A stretch of DNA of 64,000 nt, from NCBI GenBank assembly GCA_963662525.1, contig OY759717.1, positions 2,418,001-2,482,000 of the forward strand, in the 5' to 3' direction. The translations under genes were made by a program, and so were the position numbers. Each line of letters starts with the position of its first letter. Within the stretch, counting starts at the first letter, position 1. The notes under the pieces were generated by a model, which did no database searches, was not told the DNA's origin, and saw nothing but the letters and a program-made list of their open reading frames with translations. Shown here one piece after another: positions 17,497 to 26,510 of the stretch. This stretch comes from CAZSDU01 sp963662525 (GTDB taxonomy: Bacteria > Bacteroidota > Bacteroidia > Bacteroidales > FEN-979).

Positions 17497-17832
17497 ATGC
17501 TGAAAACCGACCGGAAAATCGAGAAGATCTATTATACCATTGGTGAAGTTGCTGAATTATTCGAGGTGAACACTTCCCTGATCCGTTTCTGGGAAAAGGA
17601 ATTTGACATCCTCAAACCCCAGAAAAATAAAAAGGGAAACCGATTATTTACCCGCCAGGATCTCGATAACCTCCGGATTATCTATCACCTGGTCAAAGAA
17701 AGGGGTTATACCCTGCAGGGAGCCCGTGAAAAATTACGACAGAACAAGGATGATGTGCTCAGGCAGGTTGAAATCATTGATTCCCTCAGCAGAATCAGGG
17801 AATTTCTCCGGGATTTAAAAGGGCAGATGTAA
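17497..17832 (+). CDS. MerR family transcriptional regulator
   Basis: 111 residues: an N-terminal winged helix-turn-helix of the MerR type (YYTIGEVAELFEVNTSLIRFWEKEF ... LFTRQDLDNLRIIYHLVKERGYTLQGAREKL) and a short C-terminal helix that probably dimerises. No effector-binding domain or metal-binding cysteines, as in small Bacteroidota MerR proteins found beside M23 peptidases. Target unknown; it could regulate its own operon. Confidence 0.88.
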   Translation: MLKTDRKIEKIYYTIGEVAELFEVNTSLIRFWEKEFDILKPQKNKKGNRLFTRQDLDNLRIIYHLVKERGYTLQGAREKLRQNKDDVLRQVEIIDSLSRIREFLRDLKGQM

Positions 17833-17842
17833 GCAGGTTTGG

Positions 17843-18193
17843 ATGAAGGGTCAGGATAATTTTTTCGAAAAAGTTTATGCCGTTGTTCGCCTCATCCCAC
17901 ACGGTAGGGTTACTTCCTATGGGGCTATTGCTGAATACCTCGGAACCAGGGGATCGGCAAGAATGGTCGGATGGGCCATGAATGCCTCTCATACCGAAGT
18001 GGCGAATATCCCCGCGCACCGGGTGGTGAACCGGGTTGGACTGCTTACCGGAAAGCATCATTTTGGCGGACCGGATGTGATGAAGCAATTGCTGGAAAGC
18101 GAAGGCATTAAAATACGAAATGACATGGTCCAGCGTTTTGAAAAGGTATTTTGGGAGCCGGCAATTGAATTAGGAATGAGGAATGAGGAATGA
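17843..18193 (+). CDS. Alkyltransferase-like (ATL) protein, MGMT family without active cysteine
   Basis: 116 residues. The fold matches the DNA-binding C-terminal domain of O6-methylguanine methyltransferases: YAVVRLIPHGRVTSYGAIAEYLG and the helix-turn-helix, with the arginine finger in SARMVGWAM. The catalytic motif PCHR is replaced by PAHR (IPAHRVVN), so it cannot accept alkyl groups and should act like ATL proteins, which flag O6-alkylguanine for nucleotide excision repair. The last about ten residues (IELGMRNEE) are encoded by a tandem 7-nt array and are not part of the family. Confidence 0.88.
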   Translation: MKGQDNFFEKVYAVVRLIPHGRVTSYGAIAEYLGTRGSARMVGWAMNASHTEVANIPAHRVVNRVGLLTGKHHFGGPDVMKQLLESEGIKIRNDMVQRFEKVFWEPAIELGMRNEE

Positions 18194-18201
18194 GGAATTC
18201 T
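18167..18201. repeat. Heptanucleotide tandem array, unit GAATGAG, 5 copies
   Basis: GAATTAG, GAATGAG three times, GAATTCT. Contains the stop of the ATL gene (18191-18193). Confidence 0.9.
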
Positions 18202-18246
18202 GGCTGCGACTAAGTGACTGTTTAAATTTATAAAAAGGATCAAAAA

Positions 18247-18314
18247 TTAACCGCAATGGACACAAAGCAACCCATGGTGAACTTTGTGTAAATTATTGTG
18301 AACTTTGTGGTTAA
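18247..18314. repeat. Dispersed palindromic repeat of CTTTGTG type
   Basis: Outer arms TTAACCGCA and TGTGGTTAA and inner ACACAAAG and CTTTGTG copies make an imperfect inverted repeat with GTGAACTTTGTG repeated twice. It lies in the otherwise empty 200 bp between the ATL and Mrp genes. Confidence 0.7.
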
Positions 18315-18395
18315 ATAAACGCATTGATAACTCATTTTGGATTCTAAAGAAAATTTCTAAAATTTTAAACAGACTCTGAATGTAAACAAACAACC

Positions 18396-19481
18396 ATGAA
18401 TATAAACAGAGAAAAAGTTATAGAAGCGTTAAAACATGTGGATGATCCGGATCTGAAGAAAGATCTGGTGACATTGAACATGATTGAAAATATATCCGTT
18501 GAAGGGAATAAGGTAAGCTTCGATGTGGTGCTGACCACACCAGCCTGCCCTTTGAAAAACCAGATCCGGCAATCCTGTATCGATGCCATTCATCAATTTG
18601 CCGATCCGGCAATGGAAGTGGAGATCAATATGACATCTAAAGTCACCTCCAGACGGAAAGAAACAGATGCCATACTGAAGGATGTGAAGAACATTATTGC
18701 CGTCGGATCAGGTAAAGGAGGCGTAGGCAAATCAACCATTGCCGTTAACCTGGCGGTTTCATTGGCTAAAACCGGGGCCAGGGTCGGACTCATTGATGCT
18801 GATATTTACGGGCCATCCATCCCGATGATGCTGGGATTGATAAATGAACGACCGGAGGGTTTGGATAAGGACGGGAAAACCTATGTCCTTCCGCTGGAAA
18901 AATACGGACTTAAAATCCTATCCATAGGGTTCTTTGTGGATCAGTCGAAAGCCTTGATATGGCGCGGCCCCATGGCTTCCATGGCCTTACGGCAATTGTT
19001 CACGGATGCCGAATGGGGAGCCCTGGATTATATGGTCATCGACCTGCCTCCCGGTACCGGCGATATTCCGCTTACCCTGATCCAGGATTTCCCCCTTACC
19101 GGAGCCATCATTGTGAGTACGCCCCAGCAAGTCGCTATTGCAGATGTGCGTAAGGCTGCCGATATGTTCCGCAACGATAAGATCAATATTCCTATCCTGG
19201 GACTGGTCGAAAATATGGCTTATTTTACCCCTCCTGAATTCCCTGAGAAAAAATATTTCATCTTCGGTGAAGGGGGATGTCGTAAATTTGCCGGCGAATT
19301 GAACATCCCGGTCCTGGGTCAGATCCCGATAGTACCGGCAATTTCTGATTCCGGTGATTCCGGAAAACCGCTTGCCCTGGATGATCTTTCACCGGTGGCT
19401 GCTGCTTTCGATCAGCTCGCTGAAAAAGTCGCACAACAGATTGCCATCAGTAATTCGATCAGGGAGGTTTTTGGAAAGTAA
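18396..19481 (+). CDS. Mrp/NBP35 family iron-sulfur cluster carrier ATPase
   Basis: 361 residues. N-terminal MIP18/DUF59 domain (about 1-90) and a ParA/MinD-type ATPase with deviant Walker A AVGSGKGGVGKSTIAVNLA (about residue 102-120). Mrp proteins bind and transfer Fe-S clusters in the cytoplasm. The usual CxxC after ENMxxF is absent here: the segment reads ENMAYFTPPEFPEKKYFIFG, so cluster binding by the classical cysteine pair is not possible. The Nfu-type scaffold follows 171 bp later, supporting an Fe-S role. Confidence 0.9.
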   Translation: MNINREKVIEALKHVDDPDLKKDLVTLNMIENISVEGNKVSFDVVLTTPACPLKNQIRQSCIDAIHQFADPAMEVEINMTSKVTSRRKETDAILKDVKNIIAVGSGKGGVGKSTIAVNLAVSLAKTGARVGLIDADIYGPSIPMMLGLINERPEGLDKDGKTYVLPLEKYGLKILSIGFFVDQSKALIWRGPMASMALRQLFTDAEWGALDYMVIDLPPGTGDIPLTLIQDFPLTGAIIVSTPQQVAIADVRKAADMFRNDKINIPILGLVENMAYFTPPEFPEKKYFIFGEGGCRKFAGELNIPVLGQIPIVPAISDSGDSGKPLALDDLSPVAAAFDQLAEKVAQQIAISNSIREVFGK

Positions 19482-19517
19482 CAAGGTAACAGAGTAACAG
19501 AGTAACAAAGTGAAAGG
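19478..19517. repeat. Octanucleotide tandem array, unit GTAACAGA, 5 copies
   Basis: GTAACAAG, GTAACAGA, GTAACAGA, GTAACAAA, GTGAAAGG. The stop of the mrp-like gene (19479-19481) is inside the first unit. Confidence 0.85.
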
Positions 19518-19538
19518 GAATTATGAAATAGATATTAT

Positions 19539-19614
19539 GCATCCTGCATCCTGCATCCCTGCCTGTCCGGCAGGCAGGCTGTATCTTGTATCTCTGATCT
19601 TGTATCCCTGATCG
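19539..19614. repeat. Palindromic repeat flanked by two 7-nt arrays
   Basis: GCATCCT array (19539-19559), core palindrome 19554-19585 (CTGCCTGTCCGGCAGGCAG), then a TGTATCT/CTGATCT array (19580-19614, five units). The 32-nt core 19554-19585 is the exact reverse complement of 28149-28180 inside nadE. Confidence 0.9.
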
Positions 19615-19652
19615 ATAAATTAAACAAATTAAAAACATCAATTTTCAGAAAT

Positions 19653-19898
19653 ATGTCAGTCAATACAGAACTTGTTGAGAAAGTAAAAAACGTCATTGAG
19701 CAAATCCGTCCATACCTTCAGGCCGATGGGGGAGATGTGGAATATGTGAATATGACTGAAGACAATGTCGTCAATATCCGTCTCCTGGGTATGTGCGGGA
19801 ATTGCCCCCACAGCCGCATGACCCTGAAAAATGGCATCGAGGCCGCCGTCGTCCGCGCTTTGCCCGAGATCAAGTCGGTGGAGTCGGTGGAAGCATAA
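19653..19898 (+). CDS. NifU C-terminal-domain protein (Nfu-type Fe-S scaffold)
   Basis: 81 residues, consisting only of the Nfu domain. The cluster-binding CxxC is present in GMCGNCPHSRMTL. Such proteins assemble and deliver 4Fe-4S clusters. Directly downstream of the Mrp-like gene, so the two probably work in one Fe-S pathway. Confidence 0.92.
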   Translation: MSVNTELVEKVKNVIEQIRPYLQADGGDVEYVNMTEDNVVNIRLLGMCGNCPHSRMTLKNGIEAAVVRALPEIKSVESVEA

Positions 19899-20178
19899 GG
19901 ATCAATTTATTTACAACTACACAGGTTCCGGAAAAACCTGATTTCGAAACTTCCGGGGAATGCTCCCGTTTATACCAGATGACATATTTCCGGTAATCGC
20001 TCTTGGAACATACCCCATGCCAGTAGAAAAGTTATTAACAATCTACTGTCTAATTTTTTGACACTTCGAAAATTATTCATTTTTATATTTTGCTGAACGA
20101 CATGTGATTAAGTTTTGGCGTGATTTTTGTTATGCCGAAAAAACAGCAAAAACCGCCTAAACTATTCACATTCATAAA
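19899..20178. other. Intergenic region without a recognised gene
   Basis: About 280 bp of moderately AT-rich sequence upstream of the T9SS gene promoter. I see no open reading frame with coding character, tRNA or clear hairpin terminator. Confidence 0.5.
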
Positions 20179-20210
20179 TTTGATATCCGCTTAATCCCGC
20201 GTTATCTTTG
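20179..20210 (+). promoter_or_regulatory. Bacteroidota promoter of the T9SS island
   Basis: -33 element TTTG (20179-20182) and -7 element TATCTTTG (20203-20210) separated by 20 nt, a complete match to the Bacteroidota consensus. Gives a leader of about 100 nt before the ATG at 20319. Confidence 0.65.
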
Positions 20211-20318
20211 TTATTTCAAGCGATTTTATTTCCCCGGAATTTAATTGCAAAACCGCTTGGTAGGTTTTCTACCATGATCATAAAAACGAATTTTTGTTTA
20301 GACCTTAAAAATATCATT

Positions 20319-21953
20319 ATGAGATTAACTGCAATGATTGTATTTGCCATGCTTTCCCTGGTCTTCGCCCGCGACCTGAACGCTCAGATTCCCAGGGATA
20401 AACCCTTGCTTCCGGTTCAGACAAACAGATCGCCCCTGTTCGGGAAAGATATTGTCATCCATGACCAACCTGATCGTGATCAGCGAAACGTGGATGTTTG
20501 CTCTGCTTATAACGGCTGGCTGTATGCTGCATATTCATACAATACGAGTGGCGCTCTTTGGCTTTCCGTTTGGAGATCTACGGATAATGGTATTTATTGG
20601 GAAAATATTTTCGAGTGTCCAATAGAATCTGGAAATCGTATTTTGAAAAAATTTGATATTGCAGTTTGTGGCAATAGCGAAACAAACCTTAAACTCTTCT
20701 TTTCCGGAGTGGTTGTAACAAACAATTTAGATTATGGCCTGGGTTTTGTTTGGAGATACAATGCTATAACCCTTGAGTATGAAACGACTTTACTTTATTC
20801 AAGTAGTATAAGAGATGTTTCATTTTCAAGCGATTTTATTTTCCCAGCCGTAAATGCAAACCCCTATAGTGTGGGATTTGTTTATTCAAGCTATGAATAT
20901 GGTGATAATAATTTTCTTATTTATCGTTCCTCAGGAAACGGAGGTGAATCAATAACCGGGAAGGATACCTTGGGTATATCACAAAAACCCTATCTGAAAT
21001 CCAGTCTTACCTATGGCAGAAGCCCATCCTGGAGCAGCGGGAGATATTTTGCCGTGTGGGAACAAGCAGACAATATCAATTCTCCTACCGGTCATATCTA
21101 TACCGCCCATACAGAGCCCAACTTCAACAGTCAGTTTACCCGACCGGTTTGCATCGACAGCCTGGATCCTTCGGCCATCAATCTTTGCCGTAACCCGGTC
21201 ATTGCCTGCCAGTACAACGATACTGACAACGACAGCGCCAACCTGACCACGGTTATCCTATATGAACAGTACGATCCCGTGAACGACCGCTTTGATGTTA
21301 AAGGAGTATATAATTTACAATCCACTCTGACTTCCTGTTTCAAACCCTTATCCTTCACCAATTCTGAGCATGAGAACCTCCAGCCCGATATCGCATTCAA
21401 TCCTTACACTTCAAATTTCATGGCCACCTGGTACGATGCCACGGAACAGAAACTGCCCTTTATTACCAACAACCTGAATTTCCAACAACCCGATAACTGG
21501 ACGGTGGTTTCCACGGGATACAATGATGCACCCGATCTTGAGGATCCTCATCCAAAAGTAGAAATAGACTTTTCCGAGCAGAAAGGAATCAACGTATGGA
21601 GGTCAGAAGGCACAGGCGGAAATGGGGTGGCCCTGTTCGATGCCGAGTACAGCACATATACTTCGGTTTCGGAAATAGACCACGTAGGAGGTGAAAGGTT
21701 ATTAGGAGCTTACCCGAATCCCTGTGATCAGTATCTGAATATTGCTTTTGAACTGGAAAAATCAGAAAAAGTAACGATCAGGCTTTATGATCTTTCAGGA
21801 AAGAGCCTTGAATTCCTTTGCAATCAGAACTTTCCGGCCGGGAACAATACCTTCAAAGCCGATGTTTCTGATCTCAGCCCGGGAACCTATCTTTATTCAT
21901 TCAGCGCTGGGGAGTTTTCAGGGTATGGAAAATTCAGCGTTATCAATCATTAA
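20319..21953 (+). CDS. T9SS type A sorting-domain secreted protein
   Basis: 544 residues from the ATG at 20319, which opens a signal peptide (MRLTAMIVFAMLSLVFARDLNAQ); upstream in-frame ATGs lie before it but give no signal. The body is a sialidase/BNR-like beta-propeller-type exo-domain (WRSTDNGIYWENIFEC, FAVWEQADNINSPTG, TWYDATEQK). The C-terminal about 80 residues form the T9SS type A sorting domain (LLGAYPNPCDQYLNIAF ... LSGKSLEF ... LSPGTYLYSFSAG). Secreted and anchored to or released from the cell surface by T9SS; ligand unknown. Strong promoter upstream. Confidence 0.85.
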   Translation: MRLTAMIVFAMLSLVFARDLNAQIPRDKPLLPVQTNRSPLFGKDIVIHDQPDRDQRNVDVCSAYNGWLYAAYSYNTSGALWLSVWRSTDNGIYWENIFECPIESGNRILKKFDIAVCGNSETNLKLFFSGVVVTNNLDYGLGFVWRYNAITLEYETTLLYSSSIRDVSFSSDFIFPAVNANPYSVGFVYSSYEYGDNNFLIYRSSGNGGESITGKDTLGISQKPYLKSSLTYGRSPSWSSGRYFAVWEQADNINSPTGHIYTAHTEPNFNSQFTRPVCIDSLDPSAINLCRNPVIACQYNDTDNDSANLTTVILYEQYDPVNDRFDVKGVYNLQSTLTSCFKPLSFTNSEHENLQPDIAFNPYTSNFMATWYDATEQKLPFITNNLNFQQPDNWTVVSTGYNDAPDLEDPHPKVEIDFSEQKGINVWRSEGTGGNGVALFDAEYSTYTSVSEIDHVGGERLLGAYPNPCDQYLNIAFELEKSEKVTIRLYDLSGKSLEFLCNQNFPAGNNTFKADVSDLSPGTYLYSFSAGEFSGYGKFSVINH

Positions 21954-22013
21954 TCATATTAAACCCGTTTCCCGCATGTGTCAATTCAACTAAATTTTAA
22001 ACTTGCCCTCAAC

Positions 22014-22225
22014 ATGCTCAACTTCACTATATATCCAAATCTTGGAGATGGACATTTCAGTATAGAATTTAACAGTTCCAGTTTGACAAACCTTTATTAA
22101 TGATTACCGATAAATATGGTAGAATATTAATAAAAAAGCAAATCACAAAGCAAATAAGCGAATTTGATTTATCAATTTTGCCTAAAGGTATTTATCATGT
22201 CTGGGTTAATGATCGGAAAATCTGA
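22014..22225 (+). pseudogene. Degenerate T9SS type A sorting domain
   Basis: Two overlapping frames keep the pattern of a T9SS C-terminal domain: 22014-22100 reads LNFTIYPNLGDGHFSIEFN..., then stops; a +2 shifted frame 22100-22225 continues with MITDKYGRILIKKQ... and ends with LPKGIYHVWVNDRKI and a stop. The two halves together reconstruct the standard YPNxxxGxFxI...ITDKxGRxxxxxxI...LPKGIYxVxV pattern. The rest of the gene is missing, so this is a tail left by deletion or recombination in the island. Confidence 0.8.
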
Positions 22226-22262
22226 TAGTAAAAAATGTTGTAATTATTTAAAAATAAATACT

Positions 22263-23948
22263 ATGAATGCATGTATAAACAAGTTTATCATAATATTTTT
22301 TTTCTTTCTTGGAAGTCCTTACTTGTTACTTTCTCAGGAATGCATATGGTCCTCTGTGGCTGGTGGAAATGATAATGATATTGGTCGTGTTATAGCAGCA
22401 GACAAAGAAGGAAATATTTTTGTCGCAGGATTTACCCGCAGCGGATTTTGCTATTTCAATACAGATACAATTATAACCGAAGGGATCAATGATCTGTTTA
22501 TCGTCAAATATGATGTTTCTGGACATGAAGTCTGGATAAAACAATTGGGCTGGGAGAATACGAATGAGGATGATTATGAAGCAATAGGTGGAATTATTAC
22601 GGATACAATTCATGAACGATTGCTGGTGTCAGGAACGTTTTATACACATCTGAATTTACCTGACACAACATTAAATGGTTGGGGACAAACGGTGTTTGTA
22701 TTAAGCATGGATTATAACGGAAATGTTATCTGGGCAAGAGCGGGCGTTAGTGTTCAGCATGAATTTGGAGAAAATCATGCCTTTGACATCACCTGCGATG
22801 AAGAAGGAAATGTATATATTTCCGGATGCAATAAATTACTGGCAAGTTTTAATGGGATCGAAGTCCCGCCAGGTGGTTTTTTAGCCAAATACGATTTAAA
22901 TGGGAATATTCTTTGGGCTAAAAATAAATTCCGCTATTGGTCTCAATGGCCTCCAAATTCAACGTACCCATATACAGAAGCGCCACCTTTTCATATTCAT
23001 TACTATAACAATCATTTGTTAATCAATGGAAATGTATATAATGAAACAATTATCATTGATACGATCACGATTATTAATTCCCCAGGTTATTTCGCTTCTT
23101 ATGTCGCTTCATTTTCATCAGAAGGGGATATTATATGGATTAGACTTGCCGGTGGGCCTGCTGCGAATTGTGGAACTCGGTTTTCTGTCGATAATTCAGG
23201 GGGAATATATATTACAGGAGTTTTTGGAGAAATAGGAATATTTGGGAATGATACACTAATCAGTCCTACATCCAGCGGGAATTGTTTCTTTTCGAAATTT
23301 CAATCTGATGGTACATTTTCATGGGCTAAAAGTGTAAATTCATCAGATTTTGCAGTTGGCCAGGGAGTTGTTTCTGATATAGACAATAATGTTTATTTTT
23401 CAGGCACCTTTTCAGGTACGGCTCAGTTTGGACAAACAACGTTAATTTCTGAATCTAATTCTGATATGTTCCTGACTCAATTCACAAATGATGGAATTTG
23501 CAATGGCGTTCGTCAATATAGTAATGGGTCTCTCCCAGGGATTACGACTGATGCTAATGGGAATATATGTATGACAGGAGCATTCAGAGTATATTTGGAT
23601 ATTGGATCACAATCCTACACAACCAGAGGGAAAGCTGATCTCTTTGTCGCCAAATGTTCAGCCATTACCGGTCTGGAAGAACCCCAAAAAACCGAACAAA
23701 ACACTTTACTCATCTATGCCAACCCCAACACCGGTAAGTGCAATATTACCATTCCGGATGAATTTAAAAAGGAGAAAAATCTCAGGTTGCAGATTTACGA
23801 TAACAAGGGGAGATTGATTCAGCAAACGGCAGTTGAAATCGCTGAAGACAAAATAAAACTGGACATCGAAGCCCAGGCCAAGGGAATGTACACGGCCATC
23901 CTCAGCAATGGCAAAAAGAACTATTCGGGGAAGATTGTGTTTGAGTAA
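22263..23948 (+). CDS. T9SS type A secreted beta-propeller protein, copy 1
   Basis: 561 residues from the ATG at 22263, which opens a signal peptide (MNACINKFIIIFFFFLGSPYLLLSQ); an upstream in-frame start at 22164 would run through the degenerate T9SS tail. The body has repeated GNIFVAGFT / GNVYISGCN / GGIYITGVF motifs of SBBP-type beta-propeller blades, each about 60-70 residues. C-terminal sorting domain YANPNTGKCNITIPDEF ... DNKGRLIQQ ... AKGMYTAILSNG. Tandem paralogue of the next gene; their last 280 nt are far more alike than their propellers. Confidence 0.85.
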   Translation: MNACINKFIIIFFFFLGSPYLLLSQECIWSSVAGGNDNDIGRVIAADKEGNIFVAGFTRSGFCYFNTDTIITEGINDLFIVKYDVSGHEVWIKQLGWENTNEDDYEAIGGIITDTIHERLLVSGTFYTHLNLPDTTLNGWGQTVFVLSMDYNGNVIWARAGVSVQHEFGENHAFDITCDEEGNVYISGCNKLLASFNGIEVPPGGFLAKYDLNGNILWAKNKFRYWSQWPPNSTYPYTEAPPFHIHYYNNHLLINGNVYNETIIIDTITIINSPGYFASYVASFSSEGDIIWIRLAGGPAANCGTRFSVDNSGGIYITGVFGEIGIFGNDTLISPTSSGNCFFSKFQSDGTFSWAKSVNSSDFAVGQGVVSDIDNNVYFSGTFSGTAQFGQTTLISESNSDMFLTQFTNDGICNGVRQYSNGSLPGITTDANGNICMTGAFRVYLDIGSQSYTTRGKADLFVAKCSAITGLEEPQKTEQNTLLIYANPNTGKCNITIPDEFKKEKNLRLQIYDNKGRLIQQTAVEIAEDKIKLDIEAQAKGMYTAILSNGKKNYSGKIVFE

Positions 23949-23959
23949 AACGTTAATTT

Positions 23960-25612
23960 ATGAAACAGCTTTCCATTTTTTTTTCAACACTATTCATTGG
24001 GTTCATGGGAATTATAGGCTCATCGTTTTCTCAAACCTGCAACTGGGCTTCACAGGCGGGAGGGACAGGAGATGAGGGAGCATACCGAATGGCCATGGAC
24101 AGGCAGGGAAATACCTATATTTTTGGTGGGACCAGTAGTGATTCTTGTTGTTTTCTCACCGATACGATACGGGCAGGGAATAACAATGTTTTGTTTATTG
24201 CAAAATACAACACTATGGGTACCGAACAATGGGTTAAGGAAATCAGCGGTGGGAATATTTATCCCGGAACATCTATTTCCATGGGGGGTATGAAATATGA
24301 TACCGTATCTGATTGTCTTTTGGTTAGCGGTACTTTTTATTATCGTGTTTTCTTTGGTGATACCCTTTTAACCGGTGAGGAACTCACCGTGTTTATCCTG
24401 AAAATGAGTACGGATGGTGAAATTCTCTGGGTAAGGACTGCAGGGGGAATCGGAGCGGACCATGCTTATGATTTAGCTGTTGATGAGCTGGGCAATGTAT
24501 ATATTTCCGGTTTCAACCAACATTCAGCAACCTTCGGCAACATAACAATCCCCCCGGGAGGATTTCTTGCCAAGTATGATGCCAACGGTAATCTGCAATG
24601 GGCTGAAAATAAATTTAGAGCTGATCCGATTTCATATTGTGAGGCGTTTCCAATGAATCTGAGCTATTATAATCAAACCCTATTTGTAAATGGAGATGCG
24701 ATCAATGATACCGTGAAAATTGATACTTTTATGGCAATTAATAGTTCTAGTTTCAACTCTATTTATCTTGCTGCATTCAATACACAAGGTGAAACTCAAT
24801 GGTTGAAGCTGGTAAAGGGAAGCGCAGGATTATCCGGTCAAAGGATTACTGTTGATGGATCAGGTAACTTTTATATTACAGGTGTTTTTCATCAAATTGG
24901 AATTTTTGAAAATGATACCTTGAGAAACAATAATGGCTATTTTGATTGTTTTCTTGCCAAATACACGAATAACGGAAGCCTGATTTGGGTGAAACAATTA
25001 GCATCAACGGATAAGGCTTATGGAAGAGGTATCGCGCTTGATGATGGAGGTAACCCGTATCTATCGGGAGATTTTTCAGGTTCAGCTACATTTGGGAATA
25101 CAACCTTGGTTTCCGGCTCAACCTCTGATTTTTTTATCACCCGTTTTTCTTCAGATGGAATTTGCCAGGGAGTACGACAATATAACCAGGGGGTTTTACC
25201 GGCCTTGTTATTGGATCAAGCAGGTAATCTCAGCATGGCCGGGAGTTTTGAAAATACCCTGGTGATAGGATCAAATACTTTCAATTCACGAGGCGGTTCA
25301 GATATTTTTATAGCCAATTGTTCCCCCATTACCGGTCTGGAAGAACCCCAAAAAAACGAACAAAACACTTTACTCATCTATGCCAACCCCAATACCGGCA
25401 AGTGCAATATTACCATTCCGGATGAATTTAAAAATGATAAAAACCTCAGGCTGCAGATTTTCGATAACAAAGGGAGACTGATTCAGCAAGCGGCTGTTGA
25501 AAACACTGAAGACAAAATAAAATTGAACATCGAAGCCCAGGCCAAGGGAATGTACACGGCCATCCTCAGCAATGGTACAAAGAGCTATTCGGGGAAGATT
25601 GTGTTTGAATGA
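23960..25612 (+). CDS. T9SS type A secreted beta-propeller protein, copy 2
   Basis: 550 residues; signal peptide MKQLSIFFSTLFIGFMGIIGSSFS followed by the mature start CNWASQAGG. SBBP-type blades (GNTYIFGGTSS, GNVYISGFNQ, GNFYITGVFH, GNPYLSGDFS), then the sorting domain nearly identical to copy 1. Starts 11 bp after copy 1 on the same strand: tandem duplication. The 3' end and downstream bases recur at 27280-27311. Confidence 0.85.
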   Translation: MKQLSIFFSTLFIGFMGIIGSSFSQTCNWASQAGGTGDEGAYRMAMDRQGNTYIFGGTSSDSCCFLTDTIRAGNNNVLFIAKYNTMGTEQWVKEISGGNIYPGTSISMGGMKYDTVSDCLLVSGTFYYRVFFGDTLLTGEELTVFILKMSTDGEILWVRTAGGIGADHAYDLAVDELGNVYISGFNQHSATFGNITIPPGGFLAKYDANGNLQWAENKFRADPISYCEAFPMNLSYYNQTLFVNGDAINDTVKIDTFMAINSSSFNSIYLAAFNTQGETQWLKLVKGSAGLSGQRITVDGSGNFYITGVFHQIGIFENDTLRNNNGYFDCFLAKYTNNGSLIWVKQLASTDKAYGRGIALDDGGNPYLSGDFSGSATFGNTTLVSGSTSDFFITRFSSDGICQGVRQYNQGVLPALLLDQAGNLSMAGSFENTLVIGSNTFNSRGGSDIFIANCSPITGLEEPQKNEQNTLLIYANPNTGKCNITIPDEFKNDKNLRLQIFDNKGRLIQQAAVENTEDKIKLNIEAQAKGMYTAILSNGTKSYSGKIVFE

Positions 25613-25625
25613 GATCTTGTATCAC
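25594..25625. repeat. Direct repeat, T9SS gene tail, copy a
   Basis: The 32 nt GAAGATTGTGTTTGAATGAG...TCTTGTATCAC spanning the stop of T9SS copy 2 occur again, identical, at 27280-27311. Confidence 0.9.
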
Positions 25626-25684
25626 TTAAAAATAGTATCAAAAGAAAGTTGCATTAATAAAAAAATAATTAAACTTAATTAATC

Positions 25685-26395
25685 GTGCGATCAAAAGTAT
25701 TATTCATTGGATTTCTTCTGATATTGTGTATTACACTTTCTTGTAAAAAAAAGAAATCCACTTATTACATCAGTCAGGAATTAAAAGAATTTTGTTTTTT
25801 TACCAGTCCAAGTTTTTGGATCTATAAAAATGACTTTACTGGTGCTATGGATAGTTGTTTTGTGAGTGGACCTCCAATCGTGCATTTCTTTGATGATACA
25901 AGATGGATTGAGGAGAGGATTGAGATTCCAATTCAAAGCAATTTTTTCAGTTCATATAATATGTTACATCAATGCCCCCCAGCTGATAATCCTGACTATG
26001 ATTCTGACAGATTAAATTTATGTATGATTGGATCTGATGGTGATCAGGGAAATATCTTTGCCCTATGGTTCTCGAATACATTAATGGTTGAACAACCTGA
26101 TCCATGTGATTGTCCAGTTAATAATTGTTTCTATTATTCTTACGAAGTTATACCAGATTATGTTTTGGGTAACAATGAGTTTTTTAATGTTCTTCATACC
26201 CACTATCGAACTCAAGACACAACTGCTACTTATCCATATGCTTTCTCATTTGATTTTTATTTTGCAAAAAATATTGGACTAATTCACTTTCGGGAAAATG
26301 ACCCTCTACATAATACATATAGGTCTTATACGATATTAAGATGGAACGTAAAACAAAATGATGAATTCAAAGTGAATAAAAATTATAATTATTGA
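25685..26395 (+). CDS. Paralogous lipoprotein 1
   Basis: 236 residues with a GTG start (no ATG in frame upstream before stops). Type II signal: MRSKVLFIGFLLILCITLSC with lipobox-like cysteine followed by KKKK. Unknown domain with SPSFWIYKNDFTGAMDSCFV near the N-terminus, shared with the next gene (SYWIYQNDSTMMLDSTYV), showing the two are paralogues. Probable surface or periplasmic lipoprotein, function unknown. Followed by a fragment of the T9SS tail. Confidence 0.75.
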   Translation: MRSKVLFIGFLLILCITLSCKKKKSTYYISQELKEFCFFTSPSFWIYKNDFTGAMDSCFVSGPPIVHFFDDTRWIEERIEIPIQSNFFSSYNMLHQCPPADNPDYDSDRLNLCMIGSDGDQGNIFALWFSNTLMVEQPDPCDCPVNNCFYYSYEVIPDYVLGNNEFFNVLHTHYRTQDTTATYPYAFSFDFYFAKNIGLIHFRENDPLHNTYRSYTILRWNVKQNDEFKVNKNYNY

Positions 26396-26429
26396 GTTAA
26401 ACAAAATTGATTGAAAGTTTTCTATTTAA

Positions 26430-26471
26430 GCGTTTGCCTTCAAATGTAAAAAGAGCTATTCGGGGAAGAGG
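26430..26471 (+). repeat. Displaced fragment of T9SS gene tail, copy b
   Basis: GCGTTTGCCTTCAAATGTAAAAAGAGCTATTCGGGGAAG; the part from AAAGAGCTATTCGGGGAAG equals the 3' end of T9SS copy 2 and the whole resembles 27244-27282. Confidence 0.8.
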
Positions 26472-26510
26472 TAATGTATATTTGTCGTCAGTTTTTCCTA
26501 TAATAACAGT

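Noticed and set aside
17843..18193. Active O6-methylguanine-DNA methyltransferase
   Set aside because: The alkyl-acceptor cysteine is replaced by alanine (PAHR).
20208..20318. Upstream start for the first T9SS gene
   Set aside because: Would overlap the promoter -7 element and place an unlikely 37-residue leader before a good signal peptide.
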